From the NCBI RefSeq assembly GCF_002532045.1, contig NZ_NWTG01000041.1, positions 1-47,126 of the forward strand: a DNA stretch of 47,126 nt, read 5' to 3'. The notes beneath the pieces are model-generated. The model made no database searches. It had not been told where the DNA came from and saw only the letters and a program-made list of their open reading frames with translations. The DNA is from Bradyrhizobium sp. C9. Lineage in GTDB: Bacteria > Pseudomonadota > Alphaproteobacteria > Rhizobiales > Xanthobacteraceae. Shown here piece by piece: positions 25,461 to 33,765 of this stretch (its first letter is position 1; every line of letters starts with the position of its first letter). The position numbers were made by a program, and so were the translations under genes.

Positions 25461-26492
25461 CTATTGCTGCTGCAACGCCCGCTCAACGATGGCCACTGCT
25501 TCCGGAGGAGCCTTGGCCTTCCACATTGTGATGGGTGCCGACGCAGCCTGCTTGAGCGCGGCGAGAACGGGAGCCGGCGCCGGTTCAGTGATCTGAACCC
25601 CATTGGCGCGCATGCGCGCGTAATTCTCGGCGGTCCGATTGGCCAGAAGCTGGAACTGGCTTTGTTCCGTCTCGGCAGCCACCTGCATCACCTGGCGTTG
25701 GACCGCCTCCGGGAGCGCTTCAAAGGCATCGGTCCTCACAAAGGCAATCGAGATCGGGATCGCGTAGTTGATCGCCGTGAAATGAGTGAGATCCTCCCAG
25801 AGCTTTCGGCCGGCCCCGCCGTCGCCCGACGTCAGGATGGCATTCAGCGCATGCTGCTTTACCTTGGCGATCGCCTCGTTGAACGGAAGATACTCCGCCG
25901 TTGCACCGACCGCGCGCATCACCTCGGCCGAATTGTAGTCATACGTCCGCGCGGCAATGGATCGCAGGTCCGCCGACGTCGAGATCGGCTGGGCACTCCA
26001 GAGGCCGGTGGCCGGCCAAATGGTGATGTACAGGAGCTTGAGGCCGCGCGTGGCCAACGCCTTCTCATAGAGTGGCCGCGCCCGCTCGTTGATGGTCCGC
26101 GCCGCCTCGATGGACTGGACAACAAACGGCAGCGACGGCAGGCCAAACACCGGATCGGACGCTTCGAGCGGCCCTGCAAATGCATCGCCACCGGCAATCC
26201 GGTTCTCCTGAGCCGCGCGCAACATATCGCCGGAGCTGATCTTCAATTCGTTATCGAACGCATTGCGGACCGTAACGTATCCGCTCGTCTGCGCGGACAC
26301 GAGCTCCGCGAATTTTGCCAAGCCGACACCGGAGATATTGCTTTGGGGATATTCCGTCGCCATTTGCCACGTCACCTGAGCGGACGCAGGTACGCTGAAG
26401 GTAGCCGTCGACGCGATGAAAAGCGCCGCCATGGCAGCGCGCAGACCTGACCAGCTAATCGACGAAGGCAACGCAGAATCCGAATTGAGCAC
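25461..26492 (-). CDS. TRAP transporter solute-binding protein (DctP family)
   Basis: A 343-residue periplasmic receptor. An N-terminal signal (AMAALFIASTATFSVPASAQ) precedes VTWQMATEYPQSNISGVGLA, the usual start of DctP/TAXI-like receptors. The ligand-binding arginine/asparagine region and FVRTDAFEALPEAVQRQVM near residue 245 fit the family. TRAP systems also need DctQ and DctM membrane subunits, and none is in this window. It follows the MFS transporter gene by about 140 bases in the same direction. Start is the GTG at 26492 (GGGAC upstream); an ATG at 26432 would shorten the signal peptide. Ligand unknown. Confidence 0.85.
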   Translation of the reverse strand: MLNSDSALPSSISWSGLRAAMAALFIASTATFSVPASAQVTWQMATEYPQSNISGVGLAKFAELVSAQTSGYVTVRNAFDNELKISSGDMLRAAQENRIAGGDAFAGPLEASDPVFGLPSLPFVVQSIEAARTINERARPLYEKALATRGLKLLYITIWPATGLWSAQPISTSADLRSIAARTYDYNSAEVMRAVGATAEYLPFNEAIAKVKQHALNAILTSGDGGAGRKLWEDLTHFTAINYAIPISIAFVRTDAFEALPEAVQRQVMQVAAETEQSQFQLLANRTAENYARMRANGVQITEPAPAPVLAALKQAASAPITMWKAKAPPEAVAIVERALQQQ

Positions 26493-26631
26493 CGGAAATG
26501 TCCCGCAAGCACAGTTTGACTTCGATCAGTCTTGCCGATGCTGCCGGTGCCGTCAAATAACCCGGCTGTCGGCTACTCGTCCTGCCGTGGCTCCGTTCAA
26601 TGGCACCTCCAAAGCCCCCGCCTCGCAGCAA

Positions 26632-27873
26632 CTATTGCGTGACGGCTCGCACCGACATCGCCTCCGGCCTGATCGCGAGCGAAAGCAGCGCTGCGATAGC
26701 CGAGAGCAATGTGACCTGGAGCAATCCGGCCTGGCCCCACCCGCCCAGACCGGCCAACCATCCGATCAGATAGCCGGCGATGGCGGCAGCGCCGTAGAGG
26801 CTGGTCACGAACGCGCCCGAGGCGCGGTCGGCCAGCTGGCTCGAGACCGACTTGACATGGAAGCCGGCGAGATTGACGTAGATCGTTCCGCTGACGATGA
26901 AGCCCCAGACGAACGACAGGCTCGCCTGAGCGGTGAAGCTCGCGGCGGACGAGAACAGCAGATAGCCGAGCCCGGTCGCGGCGAGAAACGCCAAGCCGAG
27001 CACGGCGCGCGGCGAAAACCGGTCGCCAAGCCATCCGCCGATCAGCGAACACAGTACGCCGAGACCATAGATGCTCATCACCTGGCCGGTATCGGCCGGC
27101 GTGAAATGCAACTGCTCGCGCAGGAACACAGGGTACATCCCGAGATAACCGTAGATGATCAGCCCGCCGATCATGCTGAGCACGGTCAGCACAATGGTGT
27201 TGCGGTTCATCAGGGTGGTGGCGCCGCCGACGAGCTTCGCGCCATTGTCGCGTCCTTCCACCTCGGTCAGCGCGGCGTCCACCGTGAACGTGATCATGAT
27301 CATGACGACGAAACCGATCGCACCGAACAGGATGATCGGCGCGCGCCAGCTTCCGTAGGCGGCAAGCGCGGGATGGGCCATCAGAGGTCCGATGATCGCC
27401 CCGATTCCGAACGAGGCGTTCACAGCACCGACCGCGATCGCACGCGAACGCACGAAGGCAGTGGTCGCGATCGCGATCAGCGCGGTCAGCTGCATCGCCT
27501 CGCCGATGCCGGTCGCGGCGCGGAACAGCAACATGTCGGACATGCTGACCGCAAACGCGGTGAGCAGCGTGCCGACGGAGAAGATCGCAATCCCGATCTG
27601 CAGCACGGTCTTGCGGCTGAAGCGCGCCAGCAGATAACCGGTCGGCCAGCCGGCTACCGCCATGCCGAGCGTGAAGATGGTGGAGAGCAGCCCGATATCG
27701 GCGAGCGAGAAGCCATATTCCTTGCGCACATCGGCCGCCAGCAGCGGGAATATCTGCCGGTCCATCGCGTTGACGACATAGGACACGAGCAGAATCCCGA
27801 ACATCAGCAACATGCGACGATTGGCCGATGGATTCGCAGGTGCGGCCGCCATGGCCGGAGTTTGGGTGCTCAT
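26632..27873 (-). CDS. Major facilitator superfamily transporter
   Basis: A 413-residue inner-membrane transporter with about 12 hydrophobic segments. The first transmembrane region (MLLMFGILLVSYVVNAMDRQ) with an Asp-Arg pair, and the loop GWPTGYLLARFSRKTVLQIG between helices 2 and 3, are typical of the anion:cation symporter/ACS-like group of carboxylate importers. The ATG at 27873 has GGAGGG upstream; the longer frame to 28086 overlaps the deacetylase gene and is not protein-like. Third gene of the FAH/deacetylase operon; it probably imports the operon's substrate. Confidence 0.88.
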   Translation of the reverse strand: MSTQTPAMAAAPANPSANRRMLLMFGILLVSYVVNAMDRQIFPLLAADVRKEYGFSLADIGLLSTIFTLGMAVAGWPTGYLLARFSRKTVLQIGIAIFSVGTLLTAFAVSMSDMLLFRAATGIGEAMQLTALIAIATTAFVRSRAIAVGAVNASFGIGAIIGPLMAHPALAAYGSWRAPIILFGAIGFVVMIMITFTVDAALTEVEGRDNGAKLVGGATTLMNRNTIVLTVLSMIGGLIIYGYLGMYPVFLREQLHFTPADTGQVMSIYGLGVLCSLIGGWLGDRFSPRAVLGLAFLAATGLGYLLFSSAASFTAQASLSFVWGFIVSGTIYVNLAGFHVKSVSSQLADRASGAFVTSLYGAAAIAGYLIGWLAGLGGWGQAGLLQVTLLSAIAALLSLAIRPEAMSVRAVTQ

Positions 27874-27940
27874 CAATCGGCCCTCCGTGGAATCTTGTAC
27901 TGGATTGGGCGGGCCTCGCGCCGCCGGCGTGGACGGAGCG

Positions 27941-28819
27941 CTACGGCCTTGCCGTCGCGCGGTACCAGTCGTGAATCTCCTCGCCGGTGCGGAACAGCAC
28001 GCCGTCTCTGGCCGCGATGTGTTCCAGGGCCTCACGGAAATAGCGCAGCCGGTGCGGCGCCCCCATGATGTAGGGATGAACCACAAGCGCCATCACGCGC
28101 GCGGAACTGCTGGAATCGGCGTAGAGCTGCTCGAACTGGTCGATCGCGCGATCGCGATACTCCGAGGCCTTGTGATGCTGGATCAGCATCATCGCGACGT
28201 CGTTGCATTCCTGGGTGTAGGGAATGTTGACGATCGATCCCTGACGGGTCTTCAGCGTCACCGGCTGATCGTCGAGCACCCAGTCGCAGACGTAGTCGTA
28301 GCCCTCCTCCGCCAGGATGTCCGGAGTTTCCCAGGTTTCGGTGAGGCCGGGTCCGAGCCAGCCGCGCGGCCGGCGCCCAACGTAATCCGCGATCGCCTTC
28401 GTGGTCTTGACGATGTCCTCGCGCTCGTTCGCCACCTTCTGCATGTTCTTCTGCGTGAAGCCGTGGCCGATGAATTCCCAGCCACGCTCCCGTGCCGCGC
28501 GGGCGATCGGCTCGTAGCTGGCGATCGCCGATCCATTGATCGCGAGCACGGCCTTGATGCGCAGCGTGTCGAACACCTCGAGCATGCGCCAGAATCCGAC
28601 GCGGTTGCCGTATTCGTGCCATGCCCAGTTCGGGATATCCGGGCTCGGCGAACCGCCGGCCGGTGGCGTCAGCACCGTGCGGGGCATGGTCTCGCGTGGA
28701 TCCCATTCCTCCACGTTGACGATCACCCACACCGCGAGGCGCGCGCCGCCGGGCAATTGCAACGACGGGCGATCGGCGATCGGCGAATAGGGCAGTCTGT
28801 CGGTCGGCAGCATGATCAT
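27941..28819 (-). CDS. Polysaccharide-deacetylase-fold hydrolase (PuuE-like)
   Basis: A 292-residue NodB-fold protein without signal peptide, so cytoplasmic. VWVIVNVEEWDPRETMPRTV at the start, the WAWHEYGNRVGFWRMLEVFD segment, and GWEFIGHGFTQKNM (metal His region, about residue 115) match the PuuE branch. That branch includes a metal-independent allantoinase and related cyclic-imide or amide hydrolases rather than true sugar deacetylases. It overlaps the FAH-family gene by four bases. With the MFS gene this suggests ring opening of a small cyclic nitrogen compound, but the exact substrate is not visible. Confidence 0.83.
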   Translation of the reverse strand: MIMLPTDRLPYSPIADRPSLQLPGGARLAVWVIVNVEEWDPRETMPRTVLTPPAGGSPSPDIPNWAWHEYGNRVGFWRMLEVFDTLRIKAVLAINGSAIASYEPIARAARERGWEFIGHGFTQKNMQKVANEREDIVKTTKAIADYVGRRPRGWLGPGLTETWETPDILAEEGYDYVCDWVLDDQPVTLKTRQGSIVNIPYTQECNDVAMMLIQHHKASEYRDRAIDQFEQLYADSSSSARVMALVVHPYIMGAPHRLRYFREALEHIAARDGVLFRTGEEIHDWYRATARP

Positions 28820-29523
28820 CGCGCGTTCCTTTCGCCGATCGTGAACGAAATCTCGCCGAGGCCGGCTATGTTGCCGACCATGCGGTCCCCGGGCACCACC
28901 GGGCCGACGCCGGCCGGCGTACCGGTGAAGATCAGATCACCGCTCCCCAGCGCGTAGTGCTGCGACAGGTTCGCGACGATCTCCGCAACGTTCCAGATCA
29001 TTTGGGCAATGTCGCCGCGCTGGCGCGTCGCGCCATTGACCGACAGCGAGATCACGCCCGAGGTGATATGACCGACGCGGCTTGCCGGGAACAGCGGCCC
29101 GCAGGGTGCCGAGGCGTCGAACGACTTGCCGATCTCCCAGGGCAGCCCGCGCTCGCGGGCCTCGCGCTGCCGGTCGCGCCGCGTCATGTCGATGCCGATC
29201 GCATAACCGAAGACATGGTCGAGCGCGCGCGCGACTGGAATGTCGACGCCGCCCTGCCCGATGGCGGCCACAAGCTCGATCTCGTGCTGGAAGTCGCTGG
29301 TGAGCGGCGGGTATGGCACCGTGTCGCCGTCCCGCACGATCGCGTCGGCGGGCTTCTGGAAGAAGAACGGCGGATCGCGTTCGTCGCCTTCCTTCATCTC
29401 CCTGATGTGGTCGACATAGTTGCGGCCGACGCAATAGACGCGGCGGACGACAAACGCTTCATCGGCTCCCACGACAGGCACTTGGATAGCCGTGGGTCGA
29501 ACCGAACGATTGGCCACCTGCAT
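28816..29523 (-). CDS. Fumarylacetoacetate hydrolase family protein
   Basis: A 235-residue FAH-fold enzyme. YCVGRNYVDHIREM (about 30-43), PPFFFQKPADAIV, the metal-binding HEIELVAAIG (two glutamates near residue 82) and GIDMTRRDRQREARERGLPW are family motifs; the C-terminal LIFTGTPAGVGPV is diagnostic. The short form is close to fumarylpyruvate hydrolase and related C-C bond hydrolases or decarboxylases. The ATG at 29523 has GAGGAG upstream. First gene of its operon, divergent from the FCD-type GntR regulator. Confidence 0.88.
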   Translation of the reverse strand: MQVANRSVRPTAIQVPVVGADEAFVVRRVYCVGRNYVDHIREMKEGDERDPPFFFQKPADAIVRDGDTVPYPPLTSDFQHEIELVAAIGQGGVDIPVARALDHVFGYAIGIDMTRRDRQREARERGLPWEIGKSFDASAPCGPLFPASRVGHITSGVISLSVNGATRQRGDIAQMIWNVAEIVANLSQHYALGSGDLIFTGTPAGVGPVVPGDRMVGNIAGLGEISFTIGERNAR

Positions 29524-29555
29524 TTGCGCTCCTCAACTCGATTGGTTGGCGCATT

Positions 29556-29696
29556 AAGTGAGTACAATCATTCCTCGTCAATGACAAAGTGTATACATTT
29601 TTGGCTAGAACATTGTGCATTGCGGCGCGAATGGCTCGTAACCTCGCGGAATGCCTGCTAATAGAGCTGAATCCGAAGTTTTCAATGTACACACTT
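29556..29696. promoter_or_regulatory. Three copies of AAGTGWRTACAWT between the FAH operon and its GntR gene
   Basis: The copies are AAGTGAGTACAAT (29556-29568), AAGTGTATACATT (29587-29599) and, on the minus strand, AAGTGTGTACATT (29684-29696). The GTATAC-type core resembles operators of the FadR/VanR group of GntR regulators. They fill the 185-base intergenic region and probably bind the adjacent FCD regulator to control both directions. I did not assign -35/-10 boxes with confidence. Confidence 0.6.
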
Positions 29697-29708
29697 AAGG
29701 CCTGGCCC

Positions 29709-30443
29709 ATGGCAACCTCCCAGCCCGAACAGTCCAACGCGTCGACCCAGCCGCGCCTGCTGGTCGAGCGGCTGCGGCAATCGTTGCTGGACGGCGCCTT
29801 TGCCTCCGGCAGCAGACTCAACGAGGTGCACCTGGCGCGTGCGCTGGCGGTCTCCCGGACGCCGCTGCGCTCCGCGCTGCAGACGCTCGCCGGAGAGGGT
29901 CTGTTGCACTACGTCCCGAACCGCGGCTTTACGGTGCCGGAGCAGTCGCTGAACGCAATCATCGATGCCTACGAGATGCGTGCGCTGGCGGAGGGTCTGG
30001 CTGCGCGGCTCGCCGCCGAACGCGGGCTCAGCGAAGAGGTCCGCCTGCGCCTCGAAGCCGCGCTTCGCGCCGGCGACCATGCGCTCGCATCCAGCACCGA
30101 CGAGCGCGAGCGCCGCGGCCTCTATGCAGCGGCGAACGAGGCATTTCATGGCACGATCCACGAGGCGGCACAGTCCACACTGGTGAAGGACGTGCTGCGC
30201 ATCTGCCAGCGCGTGCCGCAGACCTCCTCTCACAACATCGTCGCCTTCGACCTGTCCGACATGCGCGAGCGCCATGCCGCGCATCGGCGCATCTACGAGG
30301 CGATCATTTGCCGGGAACCACGCGAGGCGGAGCAGCAGATGCGACAGCATGTGCTTGCGGTCAAGGTCTCGATGGCGCGCTGGTATGCGCAACGCGGCGC
30401 GTTCGAGCAATCGAAACTCGAAGAGCCCGGGCTCACGGTCTAG
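29709..30443 (+). CDS. GntR family transcriptional regulator (FadR/FCD type)
   Basis: A 244-residue regulator. The N-terminal winged helix has LLVERLRQSLLDGAFASGSR and the recognition helix region LAVSRTPLRSALQTLAGEGL (about residues 45-65). The C-terminal half is an all-helical FCD domain, with the metal-site-like DAYEMRALAEGLAARLAAER, ANEAFHGTIHEAA and ERHAAHRRIYEAI. The ATG at 29709 has TAAGG upstream; earlier starts at 29589 and 29686 lie in operator copies. It is divergent from the FAH/deacetylase/MFS operon and is the likely local regulator. Convergent with the glpD-like gene. Confidence 0.9.
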   Translation: MATSQPEQSNASTQPRLLVERLRQSLLDGAFASGSRLNEVHLARALAVSRTPLRSALQTLAGEGLLHYVPNRGFTVPEQSLNAIIDAYEMRALAEGLAARLAAERGLSEEVRLRLEAALRAGDHALASSTDERERRGLYAAANEAFHGTIHEAAQSTLVKDVLRICQRVPQTSSHNIVAFDLSDMRERHAAHRRIYEAIICREPREAEQQMRQHVLAVKVSMARWYAQRGAFEQSKLEEPGLTV

Positions 30444-30455
30444 GCAGATGCCGTC

Positions 30456-31964
30456 CTAGACATAGTTCTCGAAGGCGAGCCGCTCGGCCCGCGTCAAATG
30501 CAGGCCATGCTTGGTGCGCCGATCCAGGAAATCGGCCGACCTCCGAGCCCACTCCTTGTCGCGCAGATACACCGCTTCGCATTCATAGAAATCGCCGCCG
30601 AAATGACGGCCCAGATCGACCGAGCTGCGGGCCGAGCCCAGCAGCTCGCGCGCACGCGTTCCGTAGAGACGCGCATAGTGATGGATGAGCCGCTGCGGCA
30701 GATCCGGATAGTCGCGCGCCATCCTCTTCGAGAAATCATCGAAGCTGCCGCCGATGTCGCCGCCCGGCAGCGGCTGATGCGCGGTCCAGGCCGGCGACAG
30801 CTTTGGAAACCACGGCGCGAGGCGCTGCATCGCCTGCTCCGCCAATCGGCGATAGGTCGTGATCTTGCCGCCGAAGATCGAGAGCAGCGGCGGCGCGCCC
30901 TCGGCGCCGTGAACCTCGAACACATAGTCGCGCGTCACGGCCGACGGATTGTCGGCGTTGTCGTCGTAGAGCGGCCGCACGCCGGAGAAGGCGTGCACGA
31001 TCTCGCTTGGCTGCGGCGGCGTCCGGAAATAGCGGCGCAGCACCTGCAACAGATAATCGGTCTCGTCCTCGCCGATCGCGACGTCCTCGGCGCGGCCGTG
31101 GTAGGGAATGTCTGTCGTGCCGATCAGCGCCAGATCGTTCTCATAGGGATTGACGAAGATCACCCGGCGGTCGCTGTTCTGCAGCAGATAGGCCTGCGGC
31201 CCGTTCCAGAATTTCGGCACCACGATATGGCTGCCCTTGACCAGCCGCACGCTCTGGGCGGAGTTCAGTCCCGCCACGCCCTGGATGACATCCTGCACCC
31301 ACGGCCCGGCGGCGTTGACCAGCGCGCGCGACCGCACGATCTGCGTCGTGCCGTCGTCACCCTGCATCTCGACCAGCCAGACCTCGCCGTCGCGGCGCGC
31401 ACGCACCGCCCGCGTGCGCGGCAGGATGCGCGCACCGTTCTGCGCAGCATCGATCAGATTGAGGATCACCAGACGCGCGTCATCAACCCAGCAATCCGAA
31501 TATTCGAAGCCTCGCCGGAACTCTCGATGCAGCGGCGCGCCCTCGGAGGCCCGCGCCAGATCCAGGCTGCGGCTCGCCGGAAGCTGCTTGCGGCCGCCGA
31601 GATGGTCGTAGAGCAACAGCCCGGTGCGGACCAGCCAGGCTGGCCGCTGCTCCGGCGAATGCGGCAGCACGAAGCGCATCGGCCAGATGATGTGGGGCGC
31701 CGACGCGAGCAGCACCTCGCGCTCGATCAGCGCCTCGCGCACCAGGCGGAACTCGTAATATTCGAGATAGCGCAGCCCGCCATGGATCAGCTTCCCCGAG
31801 CGCGACGAGGTGCCCTCGGCAAAATCGTCCTTCTCGCAGAGCAGGACCTTCAACCCGCGGCCGGCCGCATCGCGGGCAATGCCGGCGCCGTTGATGCCGC
31901 CACCGATGACCGCGATATCGACCAGCCCGTGATCGGTGCCTGCGACCGGCGCAGTGCCCGTCAT
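30456..31964 (-). CDS. FAD-dependent polyol-phosphate dehydrogenase (GlpD/EryB family)
   Basis: A 502-residue membrane-associated dehydrogenase. The FAD loop is VDIAVIGGGINGAGIARDAA (about residues 15-34), followed by LCEKDDFAEGTSSRSGKLIH and GGLRYLEYYEFRLVREAL, with FGGKITTYRRLAEQAM near residue 355. It oxidises glycerol-3-phosphate or, in the EryB branch, erythritol-4-phosphate, passing electrons to quinone. The EryA-like kinase three genes upstream favours a tetritol or related polyol phosphate, but GlpD activity cannot be excluded. The ATG at 31964 overlaps the aldolase stop by four bases. Last gene of the polyol operon. Confidence 0.88.
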   Translation of the reverse strand: MTGTAPVAGTDHGLVDIAVIGGGINGAGIARDAAGRGLKVLLCEKDDFAEGTSSRSGKLIHGGLRYLEYYEFRLVREALIEREVLLASAPHIIWPMRFVLPHSPEQRPAWLVRTGLLLYDHLGGRKQLPASRSLDLARASEGAPLHREFRRGFEYSDCWVDDARLVILNLIDAAQNGARILPRTRAVRARRDGEVWLVEMQGDDGTTQIVRSRALVNAAGPWVQDVIQGVAGLNSAQSVRLVKGSHIVVPKFWNGPQAYLLQNSDRRVIFVNPYENDLALIGTTDIPYHGRAEDVAIGEDETDYLLQVLRRYFRTPPQPSEIVHAFSGVRPLYDDNADNPSAVTRDYVFEVHGAEGAPPLLSIFGGKITTYRRLAEQAMQRLAPWFPKLSPAWTAHQPLPGGDIGGSFDDFSKRMARDYPDLPQRLIHHYARLYGTRARELLGSARSSVDLGRHFGGDFYECEAVYLRDKEWARRSADFLDRRTKHGLHLTRAERLAFENYV

Positions 31965-32689
31965 CGCTTGCTGCTGCGCCGTTTCTCGGCGCGGCGCGGC
32001 GCCGCCTTTGCCGTCGCGCCGGCCTTGCTCGGTTTCGGCGCCTGCAAGCCGTAGGTGGAGAACCCCTTCGCGGTGTCGGCGATCTCCTCGTCGCTCAGGA
32101 TGATCCGCGAGTCGAGCGCAAGCGAGAGGTAGTATTGCCGCGCGATGGTCTCGAGCTCGACCGCGAGCCACATCGCCTTGTCGAGATTGGCGCCGAGCGC
32201 GATCATGCCGTGATTGGCGAGCAGACAGCCGTTGCGGCCTTCGAGCGCTGATATCGCATGATCCGAAAGCTCCTTGGTGCCGTAGCGCGCGTAGCCGGCG
32301 CAGCGGATGTCGGTGCCGCCGAATGCCGCCATCATGTAGTGGCAGGCCGGAATCGGCTTGCGCGCAATCGCGAGCACGGTCGCATAGGTCGAGTGGGTGT
32401 GGACGATGGCGCCGACATCGGGTCGGGCGCGCGTGATGTCGAGATGGAAGCGCCATTCGGTGGACGGCTGCAACGGCCCCTCCCACGTCCCATAGTCGCC
32501 CTCGAGCGGCATCGACGCGATCATCTCCGGCTTCATCGAATCATACGGGGTCGCCGAGGGCGTGATCAGCATCCTGTCCTTGTAGCGGGCGGAGATGTTG
32601 CCTGATGTCCCCTGGTTGAGACCCGACGCATTCATCCATCGGCACTTGGCGATGATCGCCTCGCGCAATTGTCGTTCCTCACGGGTCAT
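31961..32689 (-). CDS. Class II aldolase/adducin family protein
   Basis: A 242-residue zinc-dependent aldolase-fold protein similar to L-fuculose-phosphate aldolase and ribulose-phosphate epimerases. NASGLNQGTSGNISARYKDR (about residues 19-38) forms the phosphate site. VGAIVHTHSTYATVLA gives two zinc histidines near residue 90, and GCLLANHGMIALG a third near 155. The C-terminus is a lysine/arginine-rich tail (PRRAEKRRSSKR). I chose the ATG at 32689 because AAAGG lies upstream; the longer frame starts inside a tandem duplication. It probably cleaves or epimerises a sugar phosphate made by the kinase and dehydrogenase of the operon. Confidence 0.87.
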   Translation of the reverse strand: MTREERQLREAIIAKCRWMNASGLNQGTSGNISARYKDRMLITPSATPYDSMKPEMIASMPLEGDYGTWEGPLQPSTEWRFHLDITRARPDVGAIVHTHSTYATVLAIARKPIPACHYMMAAFGGTDIRCAGYARYGTKELSDHAISALEGRNGCLLANHGMIALGANLDKAMWLAVELETIARQYYLSLALDSRIILSDEEIADTAKGFSTYGLQAPKPSKAGATAKAAPRRAEKRRSSKR

Positions 32690-32702
32690 ACGGACTGCCT
32701 TT

Positions 32703-32738
32703 CTCTTCAGCACAGATTGCCTCTTCAGCACGGATTGC
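32703..32738. repeat. 18-bp tandem duplication at the end of the hydroxyacid dehydrogenase gene
   Basis: Two abutting 18-bp units (32703-32720 and 32721-32738) differ at one base. On the minus strand each reads GCAATCYGTGCTGAAGAG. The upstream unit contains the dehydrogenase stop codon (NPC then TGA), and the second unit lies in the short gap before the aldolase gene. A slippage duplication of the gene end is the simple reading. Confidence 0.85.
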
Positions 32739-33765
32739 GTGGCGGCTCGCCGGCCAGGTAGCGGCGAACCTCTTCGGCCGCCTGCTCGGCGGCCACGGTG
32801 ACGGTACGCACGGAAGCGCCGGCGATGTGCGGCGTCAACGTGACGTTGGGAAGCTGTAGCAGCGGCCAGTCCGGCGGGACCGGCTCGACCGCGAAGGTGT
32901 CGAGCATGGCGCCACCGAGATGCCCCGATGCCAGCGCATCATGCAGCGCCTCGTAATCAACCAGCGGGCCGCGCGCGGTGTTGATCAGGAGCGCGCCCGG
33001 CTTGATCCGCGCCAGCGCGTCGCGTCCGATGAAGCGGGTGGTCTCGGGCGTCACCCGCGCGTGCAGCGTGACGACGTCGGCGCGGCCCAGCAATTCGCCG
33101 AGCGCGACATGCTCGACGCCGTCATTGCGGTCCTGGGCGCTGAGCTGGACATACGGATCGGCGACCAGGATCCTGCAGCCGAACGCCTTCAGCAGCTTGA
33201 CCACACGGCTGCCGATCGCGCCGTAGCCGACAATGCCGACTGTCATCTCGCCGAGCTCGCGCCCGGTGCGGTCGGCGCGATAGAGATCGCCGCGCCATTC
33301 CCCTCCGCGCAGTGCCTCATGGCCGCTGCGGATCAGGCGCGTCTCGGCCAGAATGGCGCCGATGGTGAACTCCGCCACCGCACTCGCATTGCGGCCAGGC
33401 GTATTGACCACCAGCACGTCGTGGTCGCGCGCCGCCTGCATGTCGATGTTGACCGGCCCGCCGCGCGACACCGCGATGAACTTCAGATTCGGCAGCCGCT
33501 CCAGCATCGAGCGCGAAATCGGCGCGAGGTGAGTGACCAGCAGCTGAGCATCGCCGACAAAGCCGATGATCTCGTCAGGCTGCCCCATGAATTCCTTCAG
33601 GCCGTCGAGCTTCGAGCCGGCGTAGCCGTGCTCCATCGGCTCGTCCGGCCAGGGCTGCTCCAGGGTACGGATATCGACGCCATTGCCGCAGGCGGCCCGG
33701 ATATGCTCGGCGAATACCGAGGGCAGCATGAAGCGGTCGCCGACGATAGCGATGGACTTAGACAT
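32725..33765 (-). CDS. NAD-dependent D-2-hydroxyacid dehydrogenase (phosphoglycerate dehydrogenase-like)
   Basis: A 346-residue dehydrogenase. The NAD loop is TVGIVGYGAIGSRVVKLLKA (about residues 160-180), and INTARGPLVDYEAL near 255 holds the substrate-binding region. The catalytic His is in VTLTPHIAGASVRT near residue 315. It lacks the ACT regulatory domain of biosynthetic SerA. The ATG at 33765 has GGAGG upstream and overlaps the kinase stop by eight bases. In this operon it could interconvert a 2-keto and 2-hydroxy sugar acid or a phosphorylated tetronate; the exact reaction is not visible. Confidence 0.87.
   Translation of the reverse strand: MSKSIAIVGDRFMLPSVFAEHIRAACGNGVDIRTLEQPWPDEPMEHGYAGSKLDGLKEFMGQPDEIIGFVGDAQLLVTHLAPISRSMLERLPNLKFIAVSRGGPVNIDMQAARDHDVLVVNTPGRNASAVAEFTIGAILAETRLIRSGHEALRGGEWRGDLYRADRTGRELGEMTVGIVGYGAIGSRVVKLLKAFGCRILVADPYVQLSAQDRNDGVEHVALGELLGRADVVTLHARVTPETTRFIGRDALARIKPGALLINTARGPLVDYEALHDALASGHLGGAMLDTFAVEPVPPDWPLLQLPNVTLTPHIAGASVRTVTVAAEQAAEEVRRYLAGEPPRNPC

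Noticed and set aside
26416..28068. Plus-strand frame of 550 codons opposite the MFS gene
   Set aside because: Antisense shadow with Asp/Arg/His-rich composition and no domain; the MFS transporter on the other strand is clear.
30456..31964. Plain glycerol catabolism (glpD with a glpK)
   Set aside because: The operon kinase looks EryA-like, not GlpK-like. GlpD activity remains possible, so no symbol was given.
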